Shown here one piece after another: positions 1-10,373 of a DNA stretch of 64,000 bases. Under the pieces are notes generated by a model. That model made no database searches. It was not told the origin of the DNA and saw only the letters and a program-made list of their open reading frames with translations. Source of the DNA: Mytilinidion resinicola. Its lineage: Eukaryota > Ascomycota > Dothideomycetes > Mytilinidiales > Mytilinidiaceae. Location of the stretch: positions 322,307 to 386,306 of the forward strand of contig NW_022985469.1 in assembly GCF_010093595.1 (NCBI RefSeq), given 5' to 3'. Position 1 is the stretch's first letter. The number at the start of each line of letters is the position of its first letter. Position numbers and translations under genes: made by a program.

Positions 1-382
1 ATGCTGCTACAGCTGCTGCTGAGCAAGGCCTACGACGGAGCGGCAGGAAGGTCACCAAAAAGCGTATGTTTGGCGACTAATTGACGTCATAGATCACGAA
101 TATAGTCCTCCTGCTTGCCTTCTGCTCGATTGTATGGCGAGGAATATGACAGAGACGCTGCGTGCGAATGAACGTCGGAGTCGCGGAGGGGTGTCTCGGG
201 CACCTACACGGCTTGTTAGAACTGCAACACCACAGAATCTGGTGATATTACCTTGCTAGCTAGTGTATAGAGCCTCAAAAAATCAGGTTCGGGGGTTGAG
301 GACGCCGAGTTGTGCCTCTGCAGACGCGTTTGTATGAGAAAACAGGAGGGTACTGTCTGGTGAGGAATTCTGGTGGCGTTTT
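1..382. other. Left-edge non-coding stretch
   Basis: No open frame, RNA gene or clear repeat was recognised here. It may belong to the same degraded mobile sequence as the ORF at 383-688, but nothing in it proves that. Confidence 0.4.
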
Positions 383-688
383 GTGGCTTTACGCTATTTT
401 AGCGCCGCGGAAACTTTTGTTAAGCACGTCTGTACAGAGGTTCTTAAAAGGCAGCAGATAGAGGAGGCACGTGAGACGCGTAAGGCGGAGCAACAGCTTA
501 AAGCAGAGAGACAGGAAATGCAGCAGAGGCAGAAGGTTAAGAATGTTGTATTCGCTATTCCTAAGGAGCCTACTGTTGAGCAGAATTGTAGTGTTGAAGA
601 TGGGGTGGTCAAATCAGCTTCGGGCCGGCCTCAGCGATTGCGCAACCCCCCTAAGCGATATGACAACTCCATAATTACGATAGAATGA
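383..688 (+). pseudogene. Possible C-terminal remnant of a transposable-element protein
   Basis: An open stretch of about 100 codons without a convincing ATG (the frame opens at a GTG and continues upstream). It reads as a charged Gln/Glu/Arg-rich helix ending in GRPQRLRNPPKRYDN. Basic Pro/Arg-rich tails of this kind are seen at the C-termini of some fungal transposases and copia-type polyproteins, which is the only basis for the suggestion. No catalytic residues are present, and no inverted repeat or target duplication was found around it. It could equally be a chance ORF. Confidence 0.25.
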
Positions 689-1053
689 AAGAGCGACCCT
701 AGTTGCCTCTCCTCCATGATTTCTGTATATTGATCTCGTTGTGTTGTGTTGAAAAGCTTCATGTTGTGAGCCGTGGATTTTTCGGTGAGGCGTGCACGAG
801 CCGTCAGCGTGCACGAGCCGTCGAAGACTTCTACTAGTACGCTGTATCCCGATTGTGAGCCGTTTTGTCAGCGACCTTGTGCTTTCATAATCCTATAAGA
901 AGCAAGGAGTGTATTGATCGCAAAGTATACCCAGATCTTGCTTATCCATGTCTAGTATATCCTACCTCCTCAAAGCGAACGTAAATATTTAAAACGTTTC
1001 TGCCACCAATCTGGAGCATTTTCCAGCGTCACTCTTCTCATCCTCGTCTCGAA
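689..1053. other. Intergenic, upstream of the SDR gene
   Basis: Contains a small direct repeat, 'gtgcacgagccgtc' twice around 792-820. An AT-rich TATTTAAA-like stretch near 986-993 lies about 60 bases upstream of the ATG and could serve as promoter. Otherwise nothing was recognised. Confidence 0.4.
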
Positions 1054-2390
1054 ATGGCTCCCAAAGTGTTCTTAACAGGTGCAAATGGCTTTGTGGCTTC
1101 TCACATCTTAGCACAACTAATCGAAGTAAAATCCTCCACCTCGTCTCCCGCCCACTTCTTCCAACTTCGCAACTCTAATCCAGCCCAGAATAAGTACGAA
1201 GTCGTAGCAAGCGTCCGCTCTCCAGCCAAAGCCGAAGAAGTCCTCGCTCTACATCCCTCCTACAAAACCGCCGCCCTCTCCTTCACGTACATCGCCGACA
1301 TCGCCACCCCCGGCGCCTTCGACGACGTCTTCAAATCCACGGAACCGGGATTCGACTACGTGTTCCACACCGCGTCGCCAGTGAACTTCAGCGTCAAAGA
1401 TGCGCAGAAAGAGCTGATTGATCCAGCCGTGCAAGGGTACCGCACCCCCCAATCCGCTGTACACCACGTGACGAATGTTAACAGAAGCGCAACCAACCAG
1501 GACGATCGGCATCATCGAATCCGCCCACAAGCTCGGCGGGAAGACATTGAAGCGATTCGTTCTGCTGGGCAGCGCAGTCGCCGTCCTCAACTCCTTCGAA
1601 GACATGAGTAAAGCCGGGAAACCGTATACTGAAGCTGACTGGAATCCCGTAAGGTCCTCCATTAGTTTCCCTCCTATCTTCGCATTGGCTTACGGAAATA
1701 TGGTAAAAGGTCACGGCCGACTACGCCATCTCGCACAACGATATGGTCGCCGCGTACAACGTCGCCAAGATCCTCGCTGAGCGCGCCGCGTGGGCTTTTG
1801 TCGAAACGGCGAAACCGGGCTTCGATCTCGTGGTTATCAACCCGGATATCATAATCGGGCCAATGCTGCAGGCGGTTAACAGTGCGAAGGCCGTGAATGA
1901 GACGAACACGTTTGCAGTGTACAGCTTTTTCAATGGGACTAACAAGAAGATCGAGGAGGTCGCGTTTCCGTTTTACCATTTTGTAAGTTTACCTTCCCTC
2001 CATTTTGCTAATAGGGGAGTATCGGATGCTGTTTTGTGGATGGTGAGCTGATTAGAGACTCTTGTGTAGGTTGACGTCCGCGACGTAGCACGCGCCCACG
2101 TCCTGGCGCTCGAGAAACCCGCCGCGGGTGGAAAACGGAATCTGCTGGTCGCTGGCCTCATCACGCCGCAGCTTGTCGCGAATCTCATCCGGAAGAATTT
2201 CCCAGAGCTGAGGGAGAGGGTGGCTGAGGGCACGCCGGAGCAGACCCTACCGAAGGGGGTGCAACCGACGGGGTGGGATACGAGCCGGAACTTTGAGGTG
2301 TTTGGGCCGGATTGGAGGTATATTGGTTTGGAAGAGAGCTTGGTCGATACGGTAAAGTCGATTTTGGAGCTTGAGAAGCAGTGGAAGTAG
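1054..2390 (+). CDS. Extended SDR, aldehyde/ketone reductase-like (GRE2 type)
   Basis: Probable NADPH-dependent reductase of the NAD-epimerase/dehydratase superfamily, acting on aldehydes or ketones in the cytosol. Four exons: 1054-1436, 1501-1648, 1710-1982, 2070-2390; 374 residues, usual for the family. The N-terminal Rossmann motif is TGANGFVASH (the third Gly of TGxxGxxG is Ala, as often in this subfamily). VVASVRSP follows, where the adenosine phosphate is normally bound, and the catalytic YxxxK is seen as YNVAK. The C-terminal VDVRDVARAHVLALEK helix is also typical. All three introns (64, 61, 87 nt) have GT-AG ends and restore family-like sequence. The substrate cannot be told; yeast Gre2 and bacterial aldehyde reductase II are relatives by motif only. 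Confidence 0.9.
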
Positions 2391-2783
2391 AATAGTGGAA
2401 TATGGAGAGTTTGGTGTATTTTCATGAGGTGGAAATAATGAAGAGGCTACAGTTATGGGCCATCTGTATACATAGGGTGACGGTATTTCCGTGGGTTGGA
2501 CGTGGTGACTAGGAAAAGTGTTGCGGAAGAGAGCTCAAAAAACACAAGGTTCCAATCTTTGAGTGCCGTGCGGTCAGTATCGGAGTCGAGACAGCTAAAA
2601 CGACCTCCGTAATCTCAGCGGAGAGCATGCTGAGACAGTTCTGGCATGAGTTATGGACGAGTAAAGTCGGCAAGACGTCAATGAATCAGTCACGTGTTCT
2701 CAGGCTGGGCGGTCCAGAATTTCGTATGAAACCCGCACTTCCCTAGTCGCTCCCCTAGCTCATACTAGCCTGGCCTTTCTTTT
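2391..2783. other. Intergenic between the SDR gene and the mobile element
   Basis: No gene recognised. The last 8 bases (2776-2783, TTTCTTTT) are the left copy of the target-site duplication of the element at 2784-3441. Confidence 0.5.
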
Positions 2784-2919
2784 GGGCGAGCCTAATCGTA
2801 GCCCCCCTTTTCACTCGTCGTAGCCCCCCTTTTCTCTCCGTGTAGTCCCCCCTAAATTAGGTCTAGCTCCGGCCCGTATAAATATTGTTCCACTAATCAA
2901 ACTCACTCGCTTGCCTCTA
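2784..2919 (+). repeat. Left terminal inverted repeat
   Basis: 136 bp, near-identical to the reverse complement of 3307-3441. Homology stops abruptly after GCCTCTA. Confidence 0.9.
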
Positions 2920-3064
2920 TATAGGCTGCGTAAAATGGAGAGTATGTATACACAAATTGGAAAGGATGCATTATCTAGGCCAACAGGAGTCTATTCACTC
3001 TATCTACTCTAGCTAGTCTAGAAGCGGAAAGCGCCTAGATGGCCTCCGTCCAATTGCAGTCGCA

Positions 3065-3304
3065 TTACACAAAAACTTTGCGCACTTGTGGTGGAGTACG
3101 TTTGTCATACTTATTACCACATTTTCGCAAGGCATAGCCCTGCGCCTTTGCATAGGCCTGGATAGATGCTATACCAGCCTCTACGGACTCGTAGCGGGCC
3201 CAAGGGGGTGCCCGGAGTGGCATGGTGTTGAGGTGGGATGTTGGAGAGAATGTTGTGTGTTCACTGGTGATGTATATATTTGGTGATCTTGGCGTGCGAG
3301 GCAA
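3065..3304 (-). pseudogene. Truncated MULE transposase N-terminus inside the element
   Basis: Starts just inside the right TIR and runs 79 codons. After a Pro-rich stretch it has RYESVEAGIASIQAYAKAQG and then YALRKCGNKYDK...VRKVFV. This resembles the FAR1-like DNA-binding start of fungal MULE transposases, where a sequence of the type VFVQCD is expected. Here the codon after VFV is TAA and the next codons read CD, so the stop sits where Gln (CAA) is expected: a C-to-T change in a CpA, the kind produced by repeat-induced point mutation. Another stop follows soon after. No catalytic DDE domain remains. Confidence 0.55.
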
Positions 3305-3306
3305 GC

Positions 3307-3441
3307 TAGAGGCAAGCGAGTGAGTTTGATTAGTGGAACAATATTTATACGGGCCGGAGCTAGACCTAATTTGGGGGGGCTACACGGAGGGAAAAGGGGG
3401 GCTACGACGAGTGAAAAGGGGGGCTACGATTAGGCTCGCCC
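3307..3441 (-). repeat. Right terminal inverted repeat
   Basis: 135 bp, inverted copy of 2784-2919, followed by the right target duplication at 3442-3449. Confidence 0.9.
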
Positions 3442-3892
3442 TTTCTTTTCTACGAGAGGCAAAACACTGTCGTTGGCGACTTGATGTGAGCAACGCTGGG
3501 TTTTGGGTTCAAAATCAGCGTCTGAAGGCCCTTCATGAGTGGAGGGGGAAGCGGAGTTAGGGGATGTTTAAAAGATTAAGGACATCATCATCATGGAGGG
3601 ATGGAGTGCGTTTCCAGTGAGAAGAGACTTGATTTTGCTGAGCATCATTCCTGACCAGGAATGACCATCATCATAGAGACGTGAAGCTCACGGTGCTCAT
3701 TTAGAGCATGGCTGGTTGTATATACCAACATTGGGAACTACAAATAATCATTAGCAGAGATATATGACGCATGAAAAATATCATAAGTTTTATTTCGATA
3801 GTCATCAGACGACACCAGTCCTATCCTCATAGGCCATCTAAACCAGCCTCAGAGTCTACCTAGAGCGAAGAGAAATATATACACAAACTACT
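3442..3892. other. Intergenic, 3' of the FMN oxidase gene
   Basis: No gene recognised. Contains short CATCATCAT runs near 3583 and 3664. Its distal part is presumably the 3' untranslated region of the minus-strand gene ending at 3893. Confidence 0.4.
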
Positions 3893-5207
3893 TCATCCAG
3901 CACCAACCCCTTCTTTCTCCCCCCTAAACCCATTCGTCGTAAGCGGGTTCCAATTCACCCTCTCCTTCTGAATCTTACGCACATCCTGAATCCCCGCATT
4001 AGCTGTATCAGCCGCAATCTCCGTTTTCAGCAACTCAATCAAATGCGTCACCCCCGCAACCCCATACGCATTCGCGTATAAGAACTGGCGCCCCAGCCCC
4101 ACAGCCCTCACACCCAGCGACAGCAGCTTCAGTACATCCGTGCCATACCGTACTCCGCTGTCTGCGTAGATCTCAGTCTTCTGAAACAACGTCGGATCGC
4201 TCTCGTAGATCTCGAGACAGATTTCGAGAGGCGAGGGCGAGCCGTCGAGCTGCCCTCCGCCGTAGTTGCTCACATAGATGGCCGGCGCGCCGACGGAGTT
4301 GGCTTTGTGGACGTCGTCGACAGTGGTGGTACCCTTGAGGATGATGGGGAGTGAAGTCATATTGTGGAGCTGGGCATAGAGAGCCCAGGTCAGGGTAGCT
4401 GTATCAGAGTTCGCGTTACCAAGGCCGTAGCGGGCGGCGCGGTGGCGGGTCGATGTGGCGGGGGCATCGATGGTGAAGACGATAGCTTTGCTGCCAGCTG
4501 CTTTAGCGCGGTCGAGGCTGTTTTGGACAGCGGTGAGGTTGGCGGCGGCGTAGAGTTGCTGGAAGAGGATTTGGGAACCGTTTACGGGTTTGACGGCGGC
4601 GATTTGCTCGATGCTTAGGGTGGCGTAGATGGCGGGCTTTACAATCGTTAGTTTGAAGTCTTTAGAGGTATTAGAAATAGCAAGAGGTACTCACAATGTA
4701 GAGGATGTCGCCTGCATAGGCAGCCTTGACGAGATTGCTCTCAGCGGCATCATTTGCGAGCCCAGCACGTGCGGCTGGAGCAATGAAGAAGGGTGCACTG
4801 AAGTTTTACCCTAGGATCTTCGCCCTAAAAGCATGTATCAGTATGATGCTTCCTCATGAGAGTCTGACGACCAAGGGATATTCTTACGGTAGAGTACTCG
4901 CAAGAGAATGCACGTCATTCAGCACCTGCGGCCTCCATCGAACCCTGCTAAATGCCTCGAGGTTGTTCCTGTACGACCACTCGCCCGCAGCGCCTGTGCG
5001 GTAGAAGCTGTAACTAGAAGCATTGAGGTAGTTCCGCGCGGCGAAGTCAAAATCGGGGATGCCGCGAATATCAGTGAGGTTAGGGAGCTTTCCAACTGGG
5101 AAGCCGGCGCCAAGATATTCCTCCAAGCCTGTATTAGGCTCGTTGAGGAACGGGCGTGCGGCGGAAGCGGCAACAATCAATGTCGCAAGAGTGATGAGTG
5201 AATGCAT
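3893..5207 (-). CDS. Secreted FMN-dependent 2-hydroxy-acid oxidase homologue, possibly defective
   Basis: Member of the lactate/glycolate oxidase and flavocytochrome b2 family, which oxidises 2-hydroxy acids to 2-oxo acids with FMN. Exons: 5207-4888; 4824-4695 (or 4797-4695); 4636-3893. The chosen ATG opens a signal peptide (MHSLITLATLIVAASAA); an upstream ATG at 5267 would bury it. Family landmarks are APFFIAPAAR, LFQQLY, FTIDAP, LPIILKG and YADSGVRYGTDVLKLL. Two oddities. The usual SNHGGRQ reads SNYGGGQ, so the catalytic His is Tyr and the substrate-binding Arg is Gly. With the better family alignment, exon 2 holds an in-frame TAA at 4806-4808 in ILG*NFS. An alternative acceptor before 4797 skips the stop and eight residues, giving 388 aa. 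So it is either a pseudogene or a neofunctionalised secreted FMN protein. Confidence 0.75.
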
Positions 5208-6214
5208 GATAGATGATCTGCTTGAGGAGAAGTGAAGGAGTGACTGGGTGCTACCAGAGCAGTGCAAAGAAAAGACAGTAGAAACTTAGAGTTGAAGGCC
5301 AAGAAGTGAATGCTACGTAGGAGACGCGATATAAGCACATCTCGGACAAGTACCCAAACCTGCCCGCGGCATGCTTCCCCATATGAGAAGGGCTGTTGAG
5401 ACGTGGATGACGAATAGAGGACGGAAATTGGGCTCGAAGTGGCTGCCAAGCTACTAAAAACATCAAGGATGGGGGGTCGAAGACTGTTTCTACCATTTTT
5501 TGACGTCGTCGAAGATTCCCATTGGTATTAGATTTGACTTCGAGTGGGGTTCCATGGTGTTTGGAAGGTCGTAAGGCAAGCCCTGCGAGAGTGGTATGGT
5601 CCGGCAATTGGTCAACGGCGAAGTTTCGGCCCCCGTGTCGCGGCCGCTAGTTGCCGTTCACCGGTGCTTAGCGAACGCCAGTATGGGACCCACCTTGCGG
5701 ATGAATAGTTCAATCGGGACTTCCGAATAATGAAGATTTTTGGTATGACAAGCTTGTACTTTGGAGGTCCCGATTGTAGAGATGATGAAGTCATACAAAG
5801 ACGTTGAGGTAAGCAATCAAAACTTACTGGACTCATATGGCCATCAGTACGTAGAGGTGAATGCTAGATGAGCATTTCTCATCGATGCATACCACCACCT
5901 TTTTGGGCCGAATAGATCAATCTACCTGCCAACACCGGCCGATTCGCCAGGGAATAAATCCTATTCGAACATCGCCAATTTCCCAGAAAGTGGGCCTTTC
6001 ATAGTCTGCCACAATGGGCAAGCGTTTCATGAACTTGGACGAAACAAAACGACACGTACAAGGTTCATAAACTTGGAATTTCAATATAAAAATCAACATT
6101 ATCAATCAGTCAGATCAGATAACAGCCAGGCTCCACAAGACTAACACAAGTTCGTCAAATCACAAAATGTTTCAGAACTTTCGTGGGCTCAACGTAAGTC
6201 TACGTGATGCCTCA
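5208..6214. other. Intergenic with an imperfect inverted repeat
   Basis: Upstream region of the minus-strand FMN oxidase gene and 3' region of the gene ending at 6215. The ORFs in it have no recognisable content. A 14-bp inverted repeat (13 of 14 matching) lies at 5711-5724 and 5763-5776 (CAATCGGGAC / GTCCCGATTG core). Confidence 0.4.
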
Positions 6215-7214
6215 TTAGCCTGCTATCTCATGGGCGCCGCTCCTAGGCGATGACATTCCGTGCACCTCGGCCGTCTCTTGCGGGTGTCCAACTTGTGCGA
6301 ACGTCTTCTGCTCGTTCCATCCTCCCGGGTGGGGGTTCATGCCCAGCGGACTGCAACCGTAGTTCGGCGGTGGACTTGATGGTGCGGTCATGTGATGTTG
6401 CATTGGTTGTGGTTGTCCTCCAAACTGGTGCCCAGTGTGGGCTGGCGTTTGCGGTGGCATCTGGCTTTGCTTTCGCTTCTTTCCTAATAGAAACCAAATG
6501 AGGGCACCAATAATTGCGAGTAGTACAATAGGCCCAAGGACCGCACCAGCAATCCAGGCCTTGCTGCCTGATGGCGGCACCGGCGGCGGGCACGAGATGG
6601 CTTGACTCGAGCAGGTCACGGTACTGGAGGAGACAGAACTTGAGGCGGTCGACGTGGACGGAGTAGTCAAAGTAGTCGAAGTGGTCGTGGCAGTAGCCAA
6701 GTAATAATCCCGCGCCGACGAGGCATCGCAGCCGATGTAGGTCAAGAACGGATTCTGGTCCCCGAGGGTAGCGTATTTATAGTCGGTAACACAGTATGGA
6801 GCTATGCTCTCGCTACGTGTCCCGTTAGTCCCAAAAGTACAGACGAGAGATCTCCATACCATGAAGCCGACGTTCCATAAAACAGTAAGTCCCGTCCAGC
6901 ACATGCTGTTGGGAACGGGCAAGGCCCAGCAGTAGTCGTACAGCATCGAATAAGACCGGAGGATGTGGAAGTCGTATACCCAGGGATACAAGTCTCACTT
7001 TGAGCTAATGCGGTTTTAGCGCAATGTCGAACTCTGGGAATATGCTCATACTCTCGCTGTCTACAAGGAAATATCCCAGCAACGTTGGGTTCCTCAGAGA
7101 ACCTTGTCTGGCGTGAAGCGGGGCTGATGTGATGCGTGGGGCTGTTGTGGCAGAAACAATAGCAAACAAAGCCAAGGTCCATCCGATTGTCTGAGTATGC
7201 AAGGTAAACTTCAT
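6215..7214 (-). pseudogene. Single-pass cell-surface membrane protein, probably frameshifted
   Basis: Exon 1 is 7214-7052: signal peptide MKFTLHTQTIGWTLALFAIV, then LLGYFLVDSE. A 47-nt intron (7051-7005) follows, then a Cys-rich ectodomain containing CIPGYTTSTSSGLIRCC, CPFPTACAG and, in another frame, PYCVTDYKY and LTYIGC. Next come a Ser/Thr-rich stalk, one membrane helix (AWIAGAVLGPIVLLAIIGAL), a basic stop-transfer KKRK and a Pro/Gln/Gly-rich cytosolic tail to 6215. This layout is that of fungal wall-sensor-like surface proteins, without a named domain. The two ectodomain halves lie in different frames and must switch near 6840-6860. No intron of plausible length fits without deleting conserved Cys residues, so a 1- or 2-nt indel (or a sequencing error) is likely. 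A 74-nt intron from the GTATAC donor to CAACAG would restore the frame but removes the Cys core. Confidence 0.65.
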
Positions 7215-7970
7215 CTTCAAATATCTGTTCGGTGAGAATCTTGCGACAACAATGCGACAAATTAGGACGTGAGAGCTGGCACTAAGTAATAGAACTCCTT
7301 CCCGCCTAATAATATTAAAGCTAAATATAATCGAGATCACCAACAAAGGCGCTAGGCCGGCCGGTTGAGTGATCGGGCTTAACGAAAGCGGAAGCCGAAG
7401 CCGAAAGCTTTCGACTGTTTCTTTGATAAAGATAAAAATGAAGATGGTGATAGGACACTAAATTATTGGAGAGGCGCCGCAATATAGTTTTGGTCAAATC
7501 AGGGAGGAAGAGAGAAGGAAATACAAAGCCCCGCAGTGTAGTAGCATTGATGATGGCTGTATCTAGATTTACAGTGCGGCTAAGTTTTTCCTAATTTAGG
7601 CCACCGTCAGGGCTTTGTTACGGTCTGATAGGCCATGAGCACTTCAAGATAGGCCAGTACTGGTAGAGAGATAATCAAACACCGTGTGGGCTGGCTTAGG
7701 AGAAGCCACCTCAGTGCAGTAGCGTCGCTTGCGAGAAGATAGCTGTCGAATTGACAAACGCACAATATCGTAGCACAAGGTTTGCATCATGGAACTTTGA
7801 TGAGGAGAAACTTAAGTTAGATTGGAGCATCCAGAGGAAACCCCAAAAAGAGAAGTCATGAATTTTGAGGACGCACTTGAAAGGTATACCATGACCGTCT
7901 AAAAGAATGAAAACCTACGCCGAGATCCCGCTATGCAGCTCGAACGACATGACTGCGTAATTAAGCTTTC
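7215..7970. other. Intergenic
   Basis: Promoter side of the surface-protein gene and 3' side of the gene ending at 7971. No coding signal, RNA gene or repeat recognised. Confidence 0.4.
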
Positions 7971-9596
7971 TTAAAACATACTACTCTGTTTCTTACGAAG
8001 AGTATTCGGGCTTTCCACATCACTATGACTTCTCAGTTTCCAGAAACTCTTCTTTTTCTGGCCGCTGTTCAGCCTTTGGCCGTTATCAGGTCGTAAAGAG
8101 CCACCACCACCAAAGAATGAGCTCTGAGAAGCAGTCGGCCTGCTAGTCGCAGCAGTCTGTAGGTATGGATTGTTGGGACGCGGCGGTTGCGCAGGAGCAT
8201 ATGATTGGCGATGCTGTGGCTGACCCGGTGCTTGAAACTGAATATTGGGAGTAGAGTGTCGATTCGACTGCTGAGCAGGTGGAGCAAGGCTACCCTGATC
8301 GCCATATTTCTTTCGCAACCGCTCCGTTTCCTTATCGACTTCTGCTTGACGCCGACGTCGCTCTCGTTCTTCAGTTTCGAGAAATCTTTTCGTCTTCTTT
8401 GCCTCCTCTTCTTCGGCTTTCAATCGCTTCCGCCTCTCGATGTCCTGGAGCCTCTTACGCTCCTTATCTTCTGCCTCTACCTGGGCCTTGAGACGTGCGG
8501 TCTCGGCGTCGATCTCCCATTGCTTGCGAGGGTCAAAACGCGGAGGCGGTGTATTTCCTGTATTAATCGGAGGTAGACTCTGCCGTTGTGTCTCGTTTCG
8601 CGACGATTGGTTGTATAACGCGCCGACAGCTGCTCCTTTAGGCCCGGGTCGTAGTGGCAATTTCTGCGGCTGCGCTGTGGCTCTACCAGTCAACGGGGGT
8701 GTTACGACTGGTTGGACAGGTGACGAAGTTTTCCTTCCCATGATACCTCCACTATTCTTTCGGGTCGCAGGATCGGTAATGTGGAATGCCGCTTTCGCGT
8801 CTCCAAAGTAGATGTCTCTCATAGCCGCAGCTCCAAGCAATAAGACAACCTCCAGTCCCTTGTAGTCCTCCATGTCCACCCGGTAGAGGTTCGACTCGAG
8901 GATCGTGATGGCCTTCAGCCCTTCAAACATCGCAATCGCAATGTCCGGCTCCCTGCTCCGATTCTTCTTCCCCGTAGGATCTGTAGACTTGCCCGTGAGG
9001 AAGCATGTCATGTTCTTCGAGAGCTTGCTCTCCTTTCTCCAGACGAAGTTGATCTTGGGCGTGGCGGCGTCTGCTGAGGGATCGTTCTGGCTTCGGTCCA
9101 GCGTAGAGGCGCTGGGAGTCCGGAACGAGCTTTGAGGCATGCTGAACTCGTAGCTATTGCTACCACCCCATTTCCCAGTCTGTTGCCTGATCATCACCTC
9201 CTGATCCGGATTGTAGAGCTGTATAGCGAACTCGGTGGGCATTATGGGCTGAGGTGGCGGAGGCACCCCTCCATTCCTCCGGATATCTTCCTGCGATAGG
9301 GAAGGTTGGGTCCATCCTGGCTTCACGAGGACTTCGGCGAAGAGGACGTCGGGGTTGTGCGCGTCGAAGATGGCGGCAGCGTAGGTATTTGTTGCTTCGT
9401 TTGTCGAGGGATCGAGGTAGTGTAGGGAGTAGGTTGCTTCGGGCTCGGATCCATATTGGGTATAGTAGAAGGACTGGTGATGTTTGACAGCATCCGTCGA
9501 AGGCTTTATGTAGAAGGCTACCTATGTGTTAGCTTTCTGGGGTTGGCTCTCGAGTACTTCGTAGCGGCACGTACTGGGCAAGTTTTCGTCCAGCAT
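7971..9596 (-). CDS. Conserved ascomycete protein with C-terminal coiled coil, function unknown
   Basis: Exons 9596-9575 (22 nt) and 9517-7971, intron 57 nt; 522 residues starting MLDENLPTFYIKPST. The acceptor was set at GTAG before CC because only that keeps the frame. The N-terminal ~250 residues form a compact domain (SFYYTQYGSEPEATYSLHYL, PTEFAIQLYNPDQEV, FVWRKESKLSKNMTCFLTG, MEDYKGLEVVLLLGAAAMRD). Then comes a Pro-rich linker, a long Arg/Glu/Lys coiled coil at about residues 350-425, a Gln/Pro-rich low-complexity stretch and a basic end (KKKSFWKLRSHSD). I recognise it as a protein conserved across filamentous ascomycetes but know of no tested function. The tail suggests a membrane- or cytoskeleton-associated scaffold, which is inference. 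Confidence 0.85.
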
Positions 9597-10373
9597 GGCT
9601 TCATGTTATTCTGCCGGAGCCGGTGGGTGGGCTTGTTTTGGTGCTGGAAGGCTGAGGACGGAGGGTGGGCAGTAATATAACAGTGCCACGGGAGGGCTCA
9701 AACATGGTGCGAGGGAAACGCGTGGACCGCGGGGCTGTTGAGGCTGTGAATTGGTGAACGAGCAGCCCCGTGATGGCTTAGAGCTCGGCCCACCTCGAGT
9801 GTATTCGTATTTTTGGACAGACGACCACGTGACGACGTCTCTCCATCGATTCATCACCATTATTCACCACTTCCATCTTCGTGATGGCGAGGCCGTCTTA
9901 CTCTGAACCGCCCGCTGCCACGAAGCTGCCATGATTCTCTGCAAGCTGCCAAGAGCGGCCGCGTCGCCTGTTACTTCATTGTTCCTAAGCCCTGCTCGCG
10001 ATCCGAACCGCTGCAGCACAGCCTCACCAGGCTTATTCGCAGTCCACTATTTGACTCCAAGAAAGAAATTGAATGAACGCCGCTTTTTGGTTCTGTATCT
10101 CTCATCGTATACCTTTACCGTCATCATCATCACAAAAGGACCATAGTTCTATTTCTATATTCGAGCCTGAGTAGGCGATGCATGTCAGTTTCCGCGACTC
10201 TAGAAGCAGCAACATAACCACCATCACCTCGGGCCACCGATTCCATCACTGGCAATTGACCCCGCAGAGTATATTGAATTCTATGGATTGAAATCTACCG
10301 AGCTTGTTTACCGAGTAGCCATATGAGTGGTAATGTTAGCCCGTCCAGTTAACGACGGTGCCAGGCTGGACTT
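9597..10373. other. Intergenic
   Basis: Upstream of the coiled-coil gene (minus) and downstream of the MFS gene (minus). Short ORFs here have no family-like content. Nothing further recognised. Confidence 0.4.

Larger units (their letters stand above)
2784..3441. mobile_element. Non-autonomous Mutator-like DNA transposon (MITE-like), complete
   Basis: A 658-bp element with long terminal inverted repeats, left 2784-2919 and right 3307-3441. They match over about 135 bp with only a few differences. The ends read GGGCGAGCCTAATCG and its complement. It is flanked by an exact 8-bp direct repeat TTTCTTTT (2776-2783 and 3442-3449), a target-site duplication. Each TIR carries internal subrepeats of the type GTAGCCCCCCTTTTC. 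Long TIRs and an 8-9-bp duplication fit MULEs; a hAT element would also give 8 bp, but hAT TIRs are short. The remnant reading frame inside (3065-3304) looks like the N-terminal region of a fungal MULE transposase, which decides the assignment. Confidence 0.85.

Noticed and set aside
2784..3441. hAT element (8-bp target duplication)
   Set aside because: hAT TIRs are short and usually begin CAG; here they are 136 bp and the internal remnant looks like a MULE transposase.
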